Below, piece by piece: positions 10,703 to 21,999 of a stretch of DNA of 64,000 nucleotides. The notes beneath the pieces were generated by a model that was not told where the DNA came from, did no database searches, and saw nothing but the letters and a program-made list of their open reading frames with translations. Both the position numbers and the translations under genes were made by a program. Each line of letters begins with the position of its first letter. The stretch's first letter is position 1. This stretch comes from Scytalidium lignicola (lineage: Eukaryota > Ascomycota > Leotiomycetes). The stretch covers positions 31,263-95,262 of the forward strand of contig NCSJ02000159.1 in the NCBI GenBank assembly GCA_002812745.2. The letters run 5' to 3'.

Positions 10703-13372
10703 AAACCCAGGAAAAAACCCATCTAGTCTGTGCCCTTAGCCCTTGAGGACGTGCACCTTCTTTTATATAAATTAATCATTTTAATATTTTAAATAAATAG
10801 CATTAGAATTCTTCAATTAGTTTGAAAATAGAAAGATCTATTTTATTTGATTATAATTTGATTAAAGTGTACGTTCTCCAAGCGTAAGTATACAGACCAG
10901 TTGGGTTTGCTGGGTGCCGCACGTTCCAAGTGGGTGCCCGTGCCGCACTCTATTAAGAATATGTGATATTGGAATGGCTATATTACAGCTTAAATTAGAG
11001 CTTGAAAGGGAGCTTGAATTGTTACAATTACTACAGCTACAACTACCTATTATAGCGACAGCTAAGATTTGGATGTGAATACATTCTGGAGGATTCGAGA
11101 TATGAAACTCAGCTGCCATTGTCTGCATTGAATTGTATCCCTTCGGGGCCCCAGATGGCAGAAATACCATTTTAGCGTCGTTGCCTTGCAAATAATCTCC
11201 GTTTTAGTAGAATGAAGGATTCTAAGTGCTCAATATCCTTGTATATAACACCTAGAAGTCCGAGGAGATAGAAATTCTGCAGGTAGGCAATGCCGCTGAT
11301 TGGTTGTGTGTTGCTGGCCTCCTGGCCCTGTGCCAGGCATCGACACCGATTCAGGGGGGGACTGTATACGGTATATTTACCGAATAATCTCCTCTCTGGT
11401 GCTGACCATACCCGAAAATACACCCTGTATAGCGTTGGATTTTCCCGTAGCTCAAACCGTTTATATACGACTTTAATTTGCGCGTGCGCACTTGAATTGG
11501 ACTTATATCGATTGGTTTCTATATCTTTGGAGTAAGGAAACGTGGGTTACAGGTGGCAGGCACGGACGTATGTGGTAACTCGTTTAATGTTGCCTAGAGA
11601 GGAATGGAACCATAATACTACAGGATTACGCAACGGCACCGCACCAGAAATGGTACTAGAGCTGTATTATACTGCAGTTAAAAGGCGTTTCAGTTACCAA
11701 AAACAGCGATTCCCAGGACCACGCGGATCCTAGAACTTTACGTGATCCCGGAACCGGTGGTATGCGGAGGGAATAAGCCGTGGAATGCAGGTACTCCTGA
11801 AAAGCCAATAAATTGACGTGATGGATTGACCAGATAGATGAGGGCTATCCCAGTGATTCATCATAAACCGGCAGGACCGACACGGCAATCCTAATTATTC
11901 CGTATATTTCAGTTATCTATATAAAGAAGACGCTTATTACCAGTAGATAGGGACCTCGCATTCAACCTGAGCAAGTTTCCAATACGAGTTACCGTATTTA
12001 CTCACGGATTCCGGTATGGAGCTAGTGCCTCTGTTTTCCGCTATATGTATGGCATATTTAGCGAATGATTTGCTGTTTTAGTACTGGTAATTCGTACTGT
12101 ATAGTGTTACATTTACTTCTAGCTCCATACTTGTAGCCGTGAGTAAATACGGTATCTGTCCTACAAATACTCAACCGTCAGTAGGTTTTGGTGGGCTGGT
12201 GGGGAATCCTCATTGCCGGCTGCCATAAGCACTAGAAATGCATGTTTTTCGGGCTAACTGATCGGTCAACGCTAGTGGCAAAATTTAATCTGTACGACGT
12301 TGTACTGTATTATCTGTATAAATGGTGGTNGGGGGGGGGGTTGGGTGACAAAAAACATTACGAACTTCTTATTGATCGCTACAACTTTACAACATCTAAA
12401 ACCTGAAAAAGTGCAGTTATTCCGAGAAAAAAAAAGGAGGATATTAAAATATCAACCGATCGCCGTTAATGGCATCTAAGTTATATTCGTTTTGCACAAG
12501 AAATCAATTGTTGAGTGTGGTATGAACGTGTAACCAGCTGTAGCCGGTTCGCGTTTTTGTGTTACCCAGGTGTGAGGTGGGAGGTACGATACCATACGAG
12601 CACGACTAGTCATCAAGATTAGATTATCAAATGCTCTCAAATATTAGGGCTCGTCCGCATTAGCCGGAGTAGAGTAGTTGGTTCAGGGCCGACTAGAGGT
12701 AACTTCCGCAAGCTGATAAGCTTCGTTCCCGCCCTTGGCTTTTGCTTGCTTCTCGACTTACGCCCCAAAGCCGGATTACGCCTCTAAGCCGCATTCAGCT
12801 CGCATTCACACTTATCGGATTTTAAGACCATTGGCCAATCGGATGATTTTGCCAGACCATCCATATTGACAACCTACATAGCTGCATTCAGCCACATGTG
12901 AAAACTCATTAATAATACGCTGTGTGCCTAAACGCTGGGCTAGGGTTGCATCGATATTTGGCGGTAACCTTTCGGGGTGGCGGGCGGGAAGACCGGGGTG
13001 GCGGCGGACTACGGGAGGAATTGTGTTTCGTAGCGTGCCCTTTACGTTAGTGGCGCGCCTTACACGGGCAGAACGGTGCATTATCTCAATTCAAGTTCAT
13101 CTGATTACTGTATTGTAAGATTGCATCGCTATCTTACTTCACACGTAAAAGGCGTAGGATTGAAAGAGGTACCCTTGCATACGTAAAGTATTTAGGGGGG
13201 GAGGATAGTAGAGCACGTAGGATTGAAATGTGTACAGCTCCCACTGTTATATACTCGAGTTCTCTCTAGCTGCTATTGAGCACACACTAACAAAAGACGC
13301 CCCCTTAGAACCCTATAATAAACTTAAGCTTAAAGCTATCACAACGTTGGGGCCACTCGGATTTAGGGAGCG
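10703..13372. other. Gene-poor region of about 2.7 kb
   Basis: No convincing protein-coding gene. The sequence alternates AT-rich and moderately GC-rich blocks, contains an inverted-repeat element at 11991-12153, a G-run next to an ambiguous base near 12330, and several TATA-like AT stretches. Short open frames here lack family resemblance or sensible splice sites. Confidence 0.55.
11991..12153. repeat. Inverted-repeat element, about 163 bp
   Basis: Arms of about 35 bp: ACCGTATTTACTCACGG with TATGGAGCTAG at 11991-12025, mirrored at 12119-12153. The loop is about 93 bp. It may be a small MITE or a hairpin left by a larger element; no clear target duplication seen. Confidence 0.7.
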
Positions 13373-16147
13373 ATGGTAGCGACCACCAATTCATCCGCTC
13401 GGCACCGGCGTAACGACTCGGGCATTGGGGTGACCCCGCAGCTGAGCTGTGAGCTGTGTCGCGAGCGTAAAGTCAAGTGCGACAAGCTTGAGCCGTGTAC
13501 AACTTGTGTTATGAGCGGTGTCGAGTGCTTGCCCATCTATCGCCAACGCCTGCCTCGCGGTCGCCATTCGCAACAGAAGAATGCAAATAGCGAGAGGCGA
13601 AACCAACATTCACAACCTAATCGCACCACGAGTCCAGCTCCCCAGCCCAAGTCAACCCTAGGACCAAGAGACGCTTTTCTCACAACAACAGACGAAGTTG
13701 ATACCATCGCTGTGGGCCCAAGTGTAGCCGGACAGGACCATAGGGCTGATCTCGATAACAGGGGATCGATCCGGCCCACTGCAGCGTCACGGAACCATTT
13801 ATCCTCCAGTCTGCATCAAGAGGTAAGAGTACCGCGTGATCTAGCTCTTCTTCACTTGCAAATGATCTAAGACATCTATTCGAAGGCGGTTCAACAAACC
13901 CAAGAGATCCAGCCAGATCTGTGGGCTCCCACGACGGCTGCTGCGACTTCCAATAGCCTCGAAGACAGTGGGGCGCCCACGCAGCGTAGGGATCTGTTTT
14001 GCTCAAATCCGTATGAAGAGGTAAAGCGGCCGATCCGGTAGACTCAGCAAATTGGTGTACATGATATTGACTTATTTATTACAGCACGAGACTAACCGAG
14101 CAGGAAACGTTCCAATGGTAGATCCAACTGATAACATCGGCTTGCAGAATCCAGCAACCAAATTCCCAGGCGATCGTGCCGGCATCTTCGGAACATTATG
14201 CTTTGGCGGGTCTACCGGTAGCACATCACCCAACCTGACAAATCGAGATGTTTCCATTGCTCTAGGTCGATTGTGTCAGGTATATCTCGACCAAGTCGAC
14301 CCGGTCTTCAAGATCCTCCACCGACCATCTCTCCGTAAATTATTGCAGCATGACAGCACGTATCTGGGATATCCGGAAGGTCATGCTTCCGTCATCGCCT
14401 TGGGCGCCGCTGTATGCTATGTTGCCACTTGCAGTCTCTCCGAAACACAATGTCGAGATATGTTCCAGACCAGCAAGGCTGCGCTTGTGACCCAGTATCG
14501 CCGAGCGTGTGAGACTGCCCTCGACCGGGCAGATGTCCTGGTTACAGAAGATATCACGGTGCTTCAAACATTTGTACTCTACCTCGTAAGCTCACCGTCT
14601 TGCTTCATTCTCCACACCAAGGCTAAACTGACAAATCATACTCCCAGGTCGGGCGAAGATCGGAAGGACAGGAGAAAGTGGTCTGGTCGTTAATCCCATT
14701 GGCGATCCGACTGGCCAAGGGAATGTCGCTTCACGCGGATGCAACGACGGCGCCGATGAAACACCAGAGCGAATCATTTTTCGACCGCCAGATGCGGAAG
14801 CGGCTCTGGCTGACGATCTGCGTCATGGATCTCCAAGCCTCATGTGCGCATGGCTCCGAGCCGCTCATTCTAGTAACAGAAGTTTCTAGCGCTCTGGAAG
14901 GACTCCGCCACCTCGACGACGACGACTTCGACGAGCAAACGACCGACGAGATCCCAGAGAGAGAGGACCTAACGTGTGCGACATTTGCATTTGTCACATA
15001 CCATGCGCAGGTGAGCGGCCGGCTACTCAATTATGCCGGCCAACAACAACAACTACAGCGTGAAGACATCGAGTGCCGGCCGCTAAGCGGCGGCGGCAGT
15101 GTCAGAAGTCACTCGAGTAGTGTGAGCAGCATGTTTGCTCCCGAGAGAGGCTCTCCTCCATCCTCCTTCTCTTCATTGGACCGCGGCTTCCGCGAGAGGA
15201 CTTCGGCAGCGTTCGATCGGAAAGCGTTCGAGCTCATCCGGTTTTGTGACCCGGAAGCATCACGACAGGCCTGGTTCGCATGGCACAGCACGCAAACTCT
15301 AGTAGCATCGATGCGGCTCGCAGCGATGCGTCCCCTGCCCTCGACATTTACAGGCCCGGAAAGAGACAACGACATGGAGCTGCAATTGGCGTTTCGCATC
15401 CTGGAGAAAGTCTGCCTGATGCATACGGATTTGCGTTGTGAAGGGATGCGGTGGTATATCCCCATTCCCTGGCATGCACTCGCCGTTGCTATTGGCGGCT
15501 GTTACATCTGCACTGACGAGAAAATGCTCCGGGAGCGCTGGCCGCTCGTCAAGCAAGTCTGGCAACTGCAGAAAACGCAGGCAGGATGCGGGGGCAGCAG
15601 CAGCTGTCCTGCCGCGCTGGCATCTCCGCTGCAAAGGCTGGTGCGGAAGACCCGCGAGAGGGTGGGTCGTATGGTGCATGTTGGAGGAGGAGGAGGAGGA
15701 GGCAACAAGAACGCCATGCTCGAGAATGGTGGAAACCCTCTTCAACAAAACCCCCTGCTCACTCCTCCCCTCACAATATCCAGCGTCGCGTCGACGAGCT
15801 ATTTCATAACTCCAGCTACTTCTTCTGGCAGGGCTGGAGTCTCTCGGGCGCCATCTCGCATGGGCGGCGATGCAGCAGCAGCTCCCTCCTTTTCTTCTTC
15901 AAATCACCACCAGCACCCTCAACAAAGACCTTCATATAACCGAGCAGGATCAGGATCAGGATCTCTGAGCGGCGGCGGCCACCAATCAGCAGTCGACACG
16001 GCGGTATTACAAGACCTAGATTTCACTTTAGATTCTTTCCCCATTCAGGGAGCGGAGGATGATTCTTCAGATCAGTCTCAGCAAGACTCGTTGTTTGATA
16101 GTATTGATTTGCAGGATGAGGATATGATTACGATGTTCGCGTTATAG
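13373..16147 (+). CDS. Zn(II)2Cys6 transcription factor with fungal_trans domain
   Basis: Four exons: 13373-13822, 13886-14020, 14085-14585, 14648-16147; about 861 residues. The zinc cluster is complete: Cys at 26, 29, 36, 42, 45 and 52 in [20 protein letters not shown]. The middle carries fungal_trans landmarks: [53 protein letters not shown] and [14 protein letters not shown]. The C terminus is low-complexity (poly-Gly, Ser/Asn/Gln) and ends in an acidic stretch likely to be the activation domain. The first intron was placed at acceptor CGAAG because it keeps phase; other acceptors break the frame. It lies next to a methyltransferase and a P450 and may regulate them. Confidence 0.85.
15684..15704. 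repeat. (GGA)n tract encoding poly-glycine
   Basis: GGAGGAGGAGGAGGAGGAGG inside the regulator's last exon; gives a run of glycines in the linker. Confidence 0.8.
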
Positions 16148-16911
16148 GGAACCCAGCCCACCTATCTTCCTTGTCCCTGACCCATTCATCCTTTTCTTCT
16201 TACCTCAAACAAGCAAAGCTTTCTGTTCGCTACCCCCACAGGAGGGGGGCTGGGGGCTGCGGCACCCGTAAGGCCACGTGATCTCACGAATCCCCATATG
16301 CCTTGATATATATATACCCTTACAGGCTTTACGGTGTATTCTTACAGGCTATTACAGTCCAATTTAGAGACTCTTTTATTACTACAGGCTCTCTTCAAGC
16401 GGAAGCTTCCTGGCTTGTAAGCTACCATATGTCCTGTAAGTTACCATATGGCTACTTACCTATGGCGGTTGGCTGCCCGTAAGCTTAAAGCTCTATTAAT
16501 ATGAAACTTTTGAATGGAAGCTAATTTAAGCAATGGAAGCCATGGTAACGACTTTTTTGGCCATTGGCGATTTTGTAATTATAAGAAATAGTATAACTGA
16601 AGATAGTAAAATAGAATTAAAAAAGGTTTACTTTATGTATTTTACGACTATTCATATACAATATCAGAATTATAGTTATTTTGATCTGAACCCCACTCTC
16701 GATATAATATCAGCTCGTAAAACTTGTAATATTCATATTTTGACGCCGGAATCGGATTCTTCGCCTATTAAAACCCGAAAATATTGTCTTAAGTTTTATA
16801 ACGTCGAAATCGATACTAATATCGTTTAGTTAAGTAACTGCCTAAAATACTTTAGAGCTAAGGATATCTAAAGGTATTTTTATAGAAATTTAATTCACCT
16901 CTAGCTAGCTC
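16148..16911. other. Intergenic, partly AT-rich
   Basis: Lies between convergent genes. From about 16500 it becomes AT-rich and reads as decayed repeat-like DNA; repeated TTACAGGCT blocks occur at about 16320-16400. No gene recognised. Confidence 0.5.
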
Positions 16912-17751
16912 CTAGATCTTCGGGCTCTCGGCGCGGAAGATGAAGATACTCCCTACCACCCAAGTCTCGACCTTGTGGAAATTCTCCCTCAACGCGTGTT
17001 CAAAGTCATACGCAGTATCACTCTCGTTGTGCAGAATTCCGTGCCTCGTAATGCCTCTCCTGATCCATGCGCCGAAGAAGTTGTCCTTCTTCACCCCTTT
17101 GTTTAGGATGTTGGCCCCAGTAAGCACGCCGTCGGGCGTCATGTGGACCTTGATATTAGAAAACACGCGACATTTTTCCTCAATGCTCACCGGGATGCAA
17201 TGGAGGAGATAGTACATGCCTAGGATGATTACCTTTAGCCTTAGTGCTTGTCACTTTTCTTTGTCGAGTCGGGGACTGGACTAGAGAATACAATACATAC
17301 TGACAGAGTCGTACTTTTGCGACAGTGGAAGGGGTTTCAGAACGTTAGCCACGATAGCAGTGGCATCCGATCGTTTGGTGCGGGCTTTAGCAACAGCAAG
17401 TGCGTGACTCTCGCTGTCGACCAGCGTCAGCGTGGTCGTAGTCGGCACCGTTGACGGGTCGAGATAATAGCCCGAGCCAACACCAATATCAAGATGGTTT
17501 TTGCGAACGTTGGCACGAAACAGTGGCAGGAGATATGTCTTGGTGGGGCAGCACCATCCATACGAGGTAACGATTCCAAGCACCCAGAAATCGTAAAAGG
17601 CGAGACGCCATGGCGTGTAGAGCACCTCTTCACTATCCTTGCCCGCTACCACTTCGGGCGCTGCCACATTCTTGATGGCGGTCATATTTTTGCTGTGGTC
17701 AGCCTGCGCCGACTCAGTGGCTGTCGTAGTGGCTGTCGTAGTAGCTACCAT
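16912..17751 (-). CDS. Class I SAM-dependent methyltransferase
   Basis: Two exons, 17751-17301 and 17219-16912; intron GTATGT to TAG; about 252 residues. The SAM-binding motif I reads LDIGVGSGYYL, motif II ends in TLVDSE, and a downstream block SVSMYYLLHCIP followed by LTGANIL corresponds to motifs post-II and III of small-molecule methyltransferases. The N terminus has Thr/Ala-rich low complexity before LYTPWRLAFYDFWVLG. The gene diverges from the P450 at 18429 with a 677-bp shared promoter region and converges on the Zn2Cys6 regulator. This arrangement suggests a small secondary-metabolite locus. Substrate unknown. Confidence 0.8.
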
Positions 17752-18428
17752 GGTGATAGATATGATTTTGGTCTTTCTACCAAAGTGCCTGAGGATATGG
17801 AATAGAGGTCTGCATACATATATATATCTATATATGTATGCCTAGGCCAGACTTATGTACCCTCTCCATACGAACAACCTGTAGCGGATACAAAGCACGG
17901 AGTTTTCTGGAGTTCTTAGACACGGCTTTTACGAACTCGGATATCCTTCTTGGAGAATTAAAAACGTACCTTATATTGGTCAGGACGTGTGCTGGGATTC
18001 TCCCGGACTCTGTGACCTACCCAGGTATCTGTATTCAAGTTAGTAACATTATCACCGTATTGCTGCAATGGCTATGGACAATTCCTAGTTGCATTTGCAT
18101 TTGTGTTTTGCGACATTAGAGTTAGGATTCTTCTCAAACCCCGGGCCAATCAGCACGCTAATAACCTTGCACAGCTTACTGTAGCTGGAGCTTCTGTCAT
18201 CCGTCCGGCTTCTGTCAACTGCATCGCATGAACCCACGCCGCCGCATTACATGTACTAGGAGATTGAGGTAAAGAAGTGTGACGAGATGTTTTCAATAAA
18301 AAGGTACTCACACCTCAAGATTCCCGCCGTTGCGATGTTTCACAGGTCTTATAGATTCTAGGCTAATAAAGGTGCAAAAGTAGCGTCATCTTCCCTTCCA
18401 GCACTACATACACATTTATTGGAGAGCC
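17752..18428. promoter_or_regulatory. Divergent promoter between methyltransferase and P450
   Basis: About 680 bp separating two start codons pointing away from each other. A TATA-like alternating AT stretch lies at about 17816-17838. No ORF is supported here; co-regulation is inferred only from geometry. Confidence 0.45.
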
Positions 18429-20337
18429 ATGGATTTCAACGTTGCCTCGCAGCTTCCTCACCGCTCTGCTTTTCTTGCCCTCGGATTGGCTTGTATCACC
18501 CTGGGGACGTATCTTCTGGGGCATATTTTCTACAATCTCTTCTTCCATCCTCTGCGTAAATATCCGGGGCCGTTCCTTTGCCGGATCAGCAAATTGCCAT
18601 GGGTATGATTTCCTCACTACCATTCCGAGCGAAACTCAATCAATCAAAGCATTTGACACTAACATCATTCAAGGACTACTGGCAGCTCACCGGACAACTG
18701 CAACGCAAAGTTTTCCGCGCCCATCGCAAATACGGTGATGCAGTACGCATTGCGCCCAACGAGCTGAGTTTCGCCTCACCCAAGGCATGGGAAGAAATCT
18801 TCGCCTACAATCGCAATAAACAACAATGGCCGCGGAATCCAAATCGTGTGCCACGAGGGAGGGGGGATAAGGCCCCCATGAGTTTGGTCAATACGCCACC
18901 TCATGAGCATGCCCGCTTCCGGCGAGTCCTGAATTATGCTTTCTCGGAGAAAGGACTGCAGGAACAGGAGGCCTTGATCACCGGATATATTGAATTGTTC
19001 GTCGACAGGATGACAGAACTGGCTCACAAAGGCGAAGTCGCCGAACTCACGAGATGGTATGCTAAACATAGCTTTAACAGCCACGCCATGTCTGTTTCAT
19101 TTTAACGCCCTCGATCTAGGTATTCCATGCTCGGCTTCGACATTATTAGTGATCTCGGCTGGCATGAGCCGTTTCACTGCGTGGAGAACAGGCAGGAACA
19201 CAGCTGGGTGAGTGATGCTCATGGGAGTGACCGTCGCATTTTGACCACGATGATACCGGGTCCAGGAGGAGGCGATGCTAACTTTTCCGTGATTCTGCAG
19301 ATCCGCACTCTGGCATGGACAGCATTCGACTCCCAGCTCAAGATTGTCTTTCGAGAGCGCGGTCTACTTTTCCTCGCGCCGTGGTTCGTACCCATGCGGC
19401 TCCAAAAGGCCCGCATCACTAACTTCATGCACGCTCGCAAACGCATCGAAGAGCGAATCCGCCACCCGGAGCCACGCGGTGATTTCTGGGATAAAGTGCT
19501 AGTCAAAGGCCGAGGCGACACCGATACGCCCGGTGAAGGCCTGACGCATGAGGAGATGGTGGTGACGGCGGTGACATTGGTAGGAACGGGATCCGAAACC
19601 ATCTCGACTCTGCTCTCGGGAGTCACGTACTTTCTCGGTCGCAATCGGCGCTGCATGGATGCCTTTGTCAAGGAAATCCGCGAAGCTTTCTCCTCCCCCG
19701 CTGAGATCACTATGCTCTCCACTCGTAACTTACAATATGTGCAGGCGTGCATGGAGGAAACGATGCGGCTCTATCCACCGGTCATCGGGCTCCTGTGGCG
19801 TGTCCCTCCGCAAGGCGGCGGCACCGTTGGCGATAAATTCATTCCAGAGGGAGTAAGTCACCTCCGCACAGTAGCATGTACCACCTACCACCCTCGCGGA
19901 GGGAGCATACTGATTTTGCTCCCTTCTTCCTTAGACATCAGTGAACATCAACATGTTCGCCATGTTCCAGAACCCCGCACATTTCCACCGTCCGCATGAC
20001 TTCGTGCCAGAGCGCTGGTTACCAAAAGCCCCAGCGGAATTCAGGCACGACCGAAAAGCAGTATTCCGCCCATTCAGCGTCGGCACCATGAACGTAAGTA
20101 CTGTATCCACCCAATCCATGACCTCACGCACCTTCTGATGTATATATACGCTTGTCACCACAGTGTCTCGGACAGAACCTCGCCAACGCCGAGGCCCGCT
20201 TGATTTTGGCAAAGATGTTTTGGCATCTGGATCTGAAAATCGACAGTAAGACGTCCACGGATTGGCTAGATCAGAAGTCGTGGACTGTATACGAAAAGAA
20301 GCCGCTCTACGTTGAATTCACCAAAGTCGTACGGTAA
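18429..20337 (+). CDS. Cytochrome P450 monooxygenase
   Basis: Six exons: 18429-18602, 18674-19056, 19120-19207, 19301-19852, 19935-20093, 20164-20337; all donors GT, all phases agree; about 509 residues. The N-terminal anchor (FLALGLACITLGTYLLG) is followed by FFHPLRKYPGPF, the usual fungal hinge. I-helix GTGSETIS, K-helix EETMR (ExxR), PERW (PERF-like) and the heme loop FSVGTMNCLG with the cysteine ligand are all present, so it should be active. The architecture resembles the isotrichodermin-hydroxylase-like clan of fungal P450s involved in secondary metabolism. The third intron (19208-19300) is a multiple of three, but its strong signals argue for removal. Confidence 0.9.
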
Positions 20338-21999
20338 TGGCCGAATAGGTCTTTGGACGCAACACGCTTCCAAATGCTGCTGTGAGGACATAGAGTTGAT
20401 CTATAAAAATAAGTGGCACATCCTCTAGAGTATCACGTGGACAAGTGTAACTCACGCGTCTTGAATATGGCGGCTTGGTCTTGCGTTCTACTGGGCGATT
20501 GACACGTAGCTGCCCCGCGTAATGCTATATAAGTAGTAGTCACACTCATTCTGAAGAGCATAGCAATAAATGGCGTATTCATTCGCTCAAGTCAACCTAT
20601 ACCAGTCCACAAACAAACAATAATCCGACATTTGTTTGTTTTTTCTTTGATGAATAAACATACAGTGGGTGGACACGTATGAGGTCTTTTCACTAACCAA
20701 AGATAGTCGTTTAATTAAAAGTATTAACCTACATGGCAACTTTGTATAAATTTGTATAATACAACAGCTAACAAGGTTGATGAAGAATCTTCAGCATGGA
20801 TAATAAGACTTTAAAGCTCAGATAAGGCTCTTTTATAAGTATTAAGAGTGATAAGAGCTCGATGTTAAAGTGATGATGAAAGAACTCTGTTTTACTATAA
20901 AAGGAAGCTCTTTGTAAATTAAGTATGATAATGATAATACGGGAATACTGTGGCCGGAGACGCAAGGCTAGATGTCGATGGAGTTCTGCCTGTAGGTCAT
21001 GTTCGGGCCGAAACGGTCGTGACAAATGCGATGGACTCGAAAAGAGGGAGCTTAGAACCCAGCTGTCAACCTGTCTTTCATGTCTGAAATTCTCCAGTTC
21101 GATCCCGGCAGTAGTGCTTGTTAATGGTTAAAGACAGACACTTTGGACTTCTTTTTTATATAAGGGTTTACGCTTGAGTTTATGAGATTTAAGGTTTTTG
21201 TTAGTCGTTAATGTGAAAGACCTTACTGGATTAATGTTTACTCGTGTTATATTGATATTGATATTAGATTCTTACACTAATCGAACTTGAAAATTAAGTA
21301 GTCCTTCTATATATTTATACCAGAAAACCTTTGAAGGATATTCTAGACTATTCTTCAGGATGAAAAACTGGTACCTCTCCTCTTCAATGTCGTGTACTGT
21401 GATTGGCCTCGCAGCCAGTGAATACCATAGATTTCCTCTACTTTGCTTTGTATCTATGCTTTTTTCCTTAATTCTCTCACTGATTAGTTTCCAACTGGTT
21501 TTTCAACTGGTTCTCATTGTCGGTTCACTCGGAATGGCCATAAAAGCTCTCCAATATATAAAGATACTATGCGTACAAAGTCATGTTCAATTGATTGCCA
21601 GGTAGGAGTAGCACGCGCTGCGATTGATACGGGGGTGTACTGCCGTACGGCACCACCCCTAAACCTTTTAGTAAATTTATTTCTAAATAATGTACATAGG
21701 GAGTTAATCAGCTCATTGTTAGGAACGGTATATATAGCAGAATAGGCTGTTAGCAGCGCGACTGCTAATATTGTGCTTTTTTTTTATCAGTTTAGCCGAG
21801 TAGTGAAGCTATTCACTACTCGTTCATAATACTTATTACCTGAAATGGTATAAATTGTCTGTCCATCTTCAAATTTCTTGTTTCCAAAACGCTCTATTTC
21901 CCTCGATGCTCGACAAGAACCGCTTATCGCGCAAGTATTGGCCGATGTCCTTGAATAGATCTTATCGTTGCATTGTTTGAAGATACATAGATCGACCTC
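20338..21999. other. Intergenic, 1.66 kb
   Basis: Downstream of the P450, upstream (3' side) of the next regulator. Largely AT-rich with no supported gene. A short frame at 20925-21131 is cysteine-rich and loosely zinc-cluster-like but lacks correct spacing. Confidence 0.5.

Noticed and set aside
15299..15809. Open frames on both strands inside the regulator's last exon
   Set aside because: They follow GC-rich codon bias of the real frame and lack any domain.
16533..16829. 98-codon open frame in AT-rich DNA
   Set aside because: Composition follows the AT-rich decay, with no motif or splice context.
21040..21125. T-loop-like TTCGATCCCGG stretch suggesting a tRNA
   Set aside because: No matching acceptor stem or anticodon arm could be paired around it.
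20925..21131. Short cysteine-rich frame resembling a Zn2Cys6 motif
   Set aside because: Cysteine spacing does not fit C-x2-C-x6-C and there is no downstream regulator domain; likely chance.
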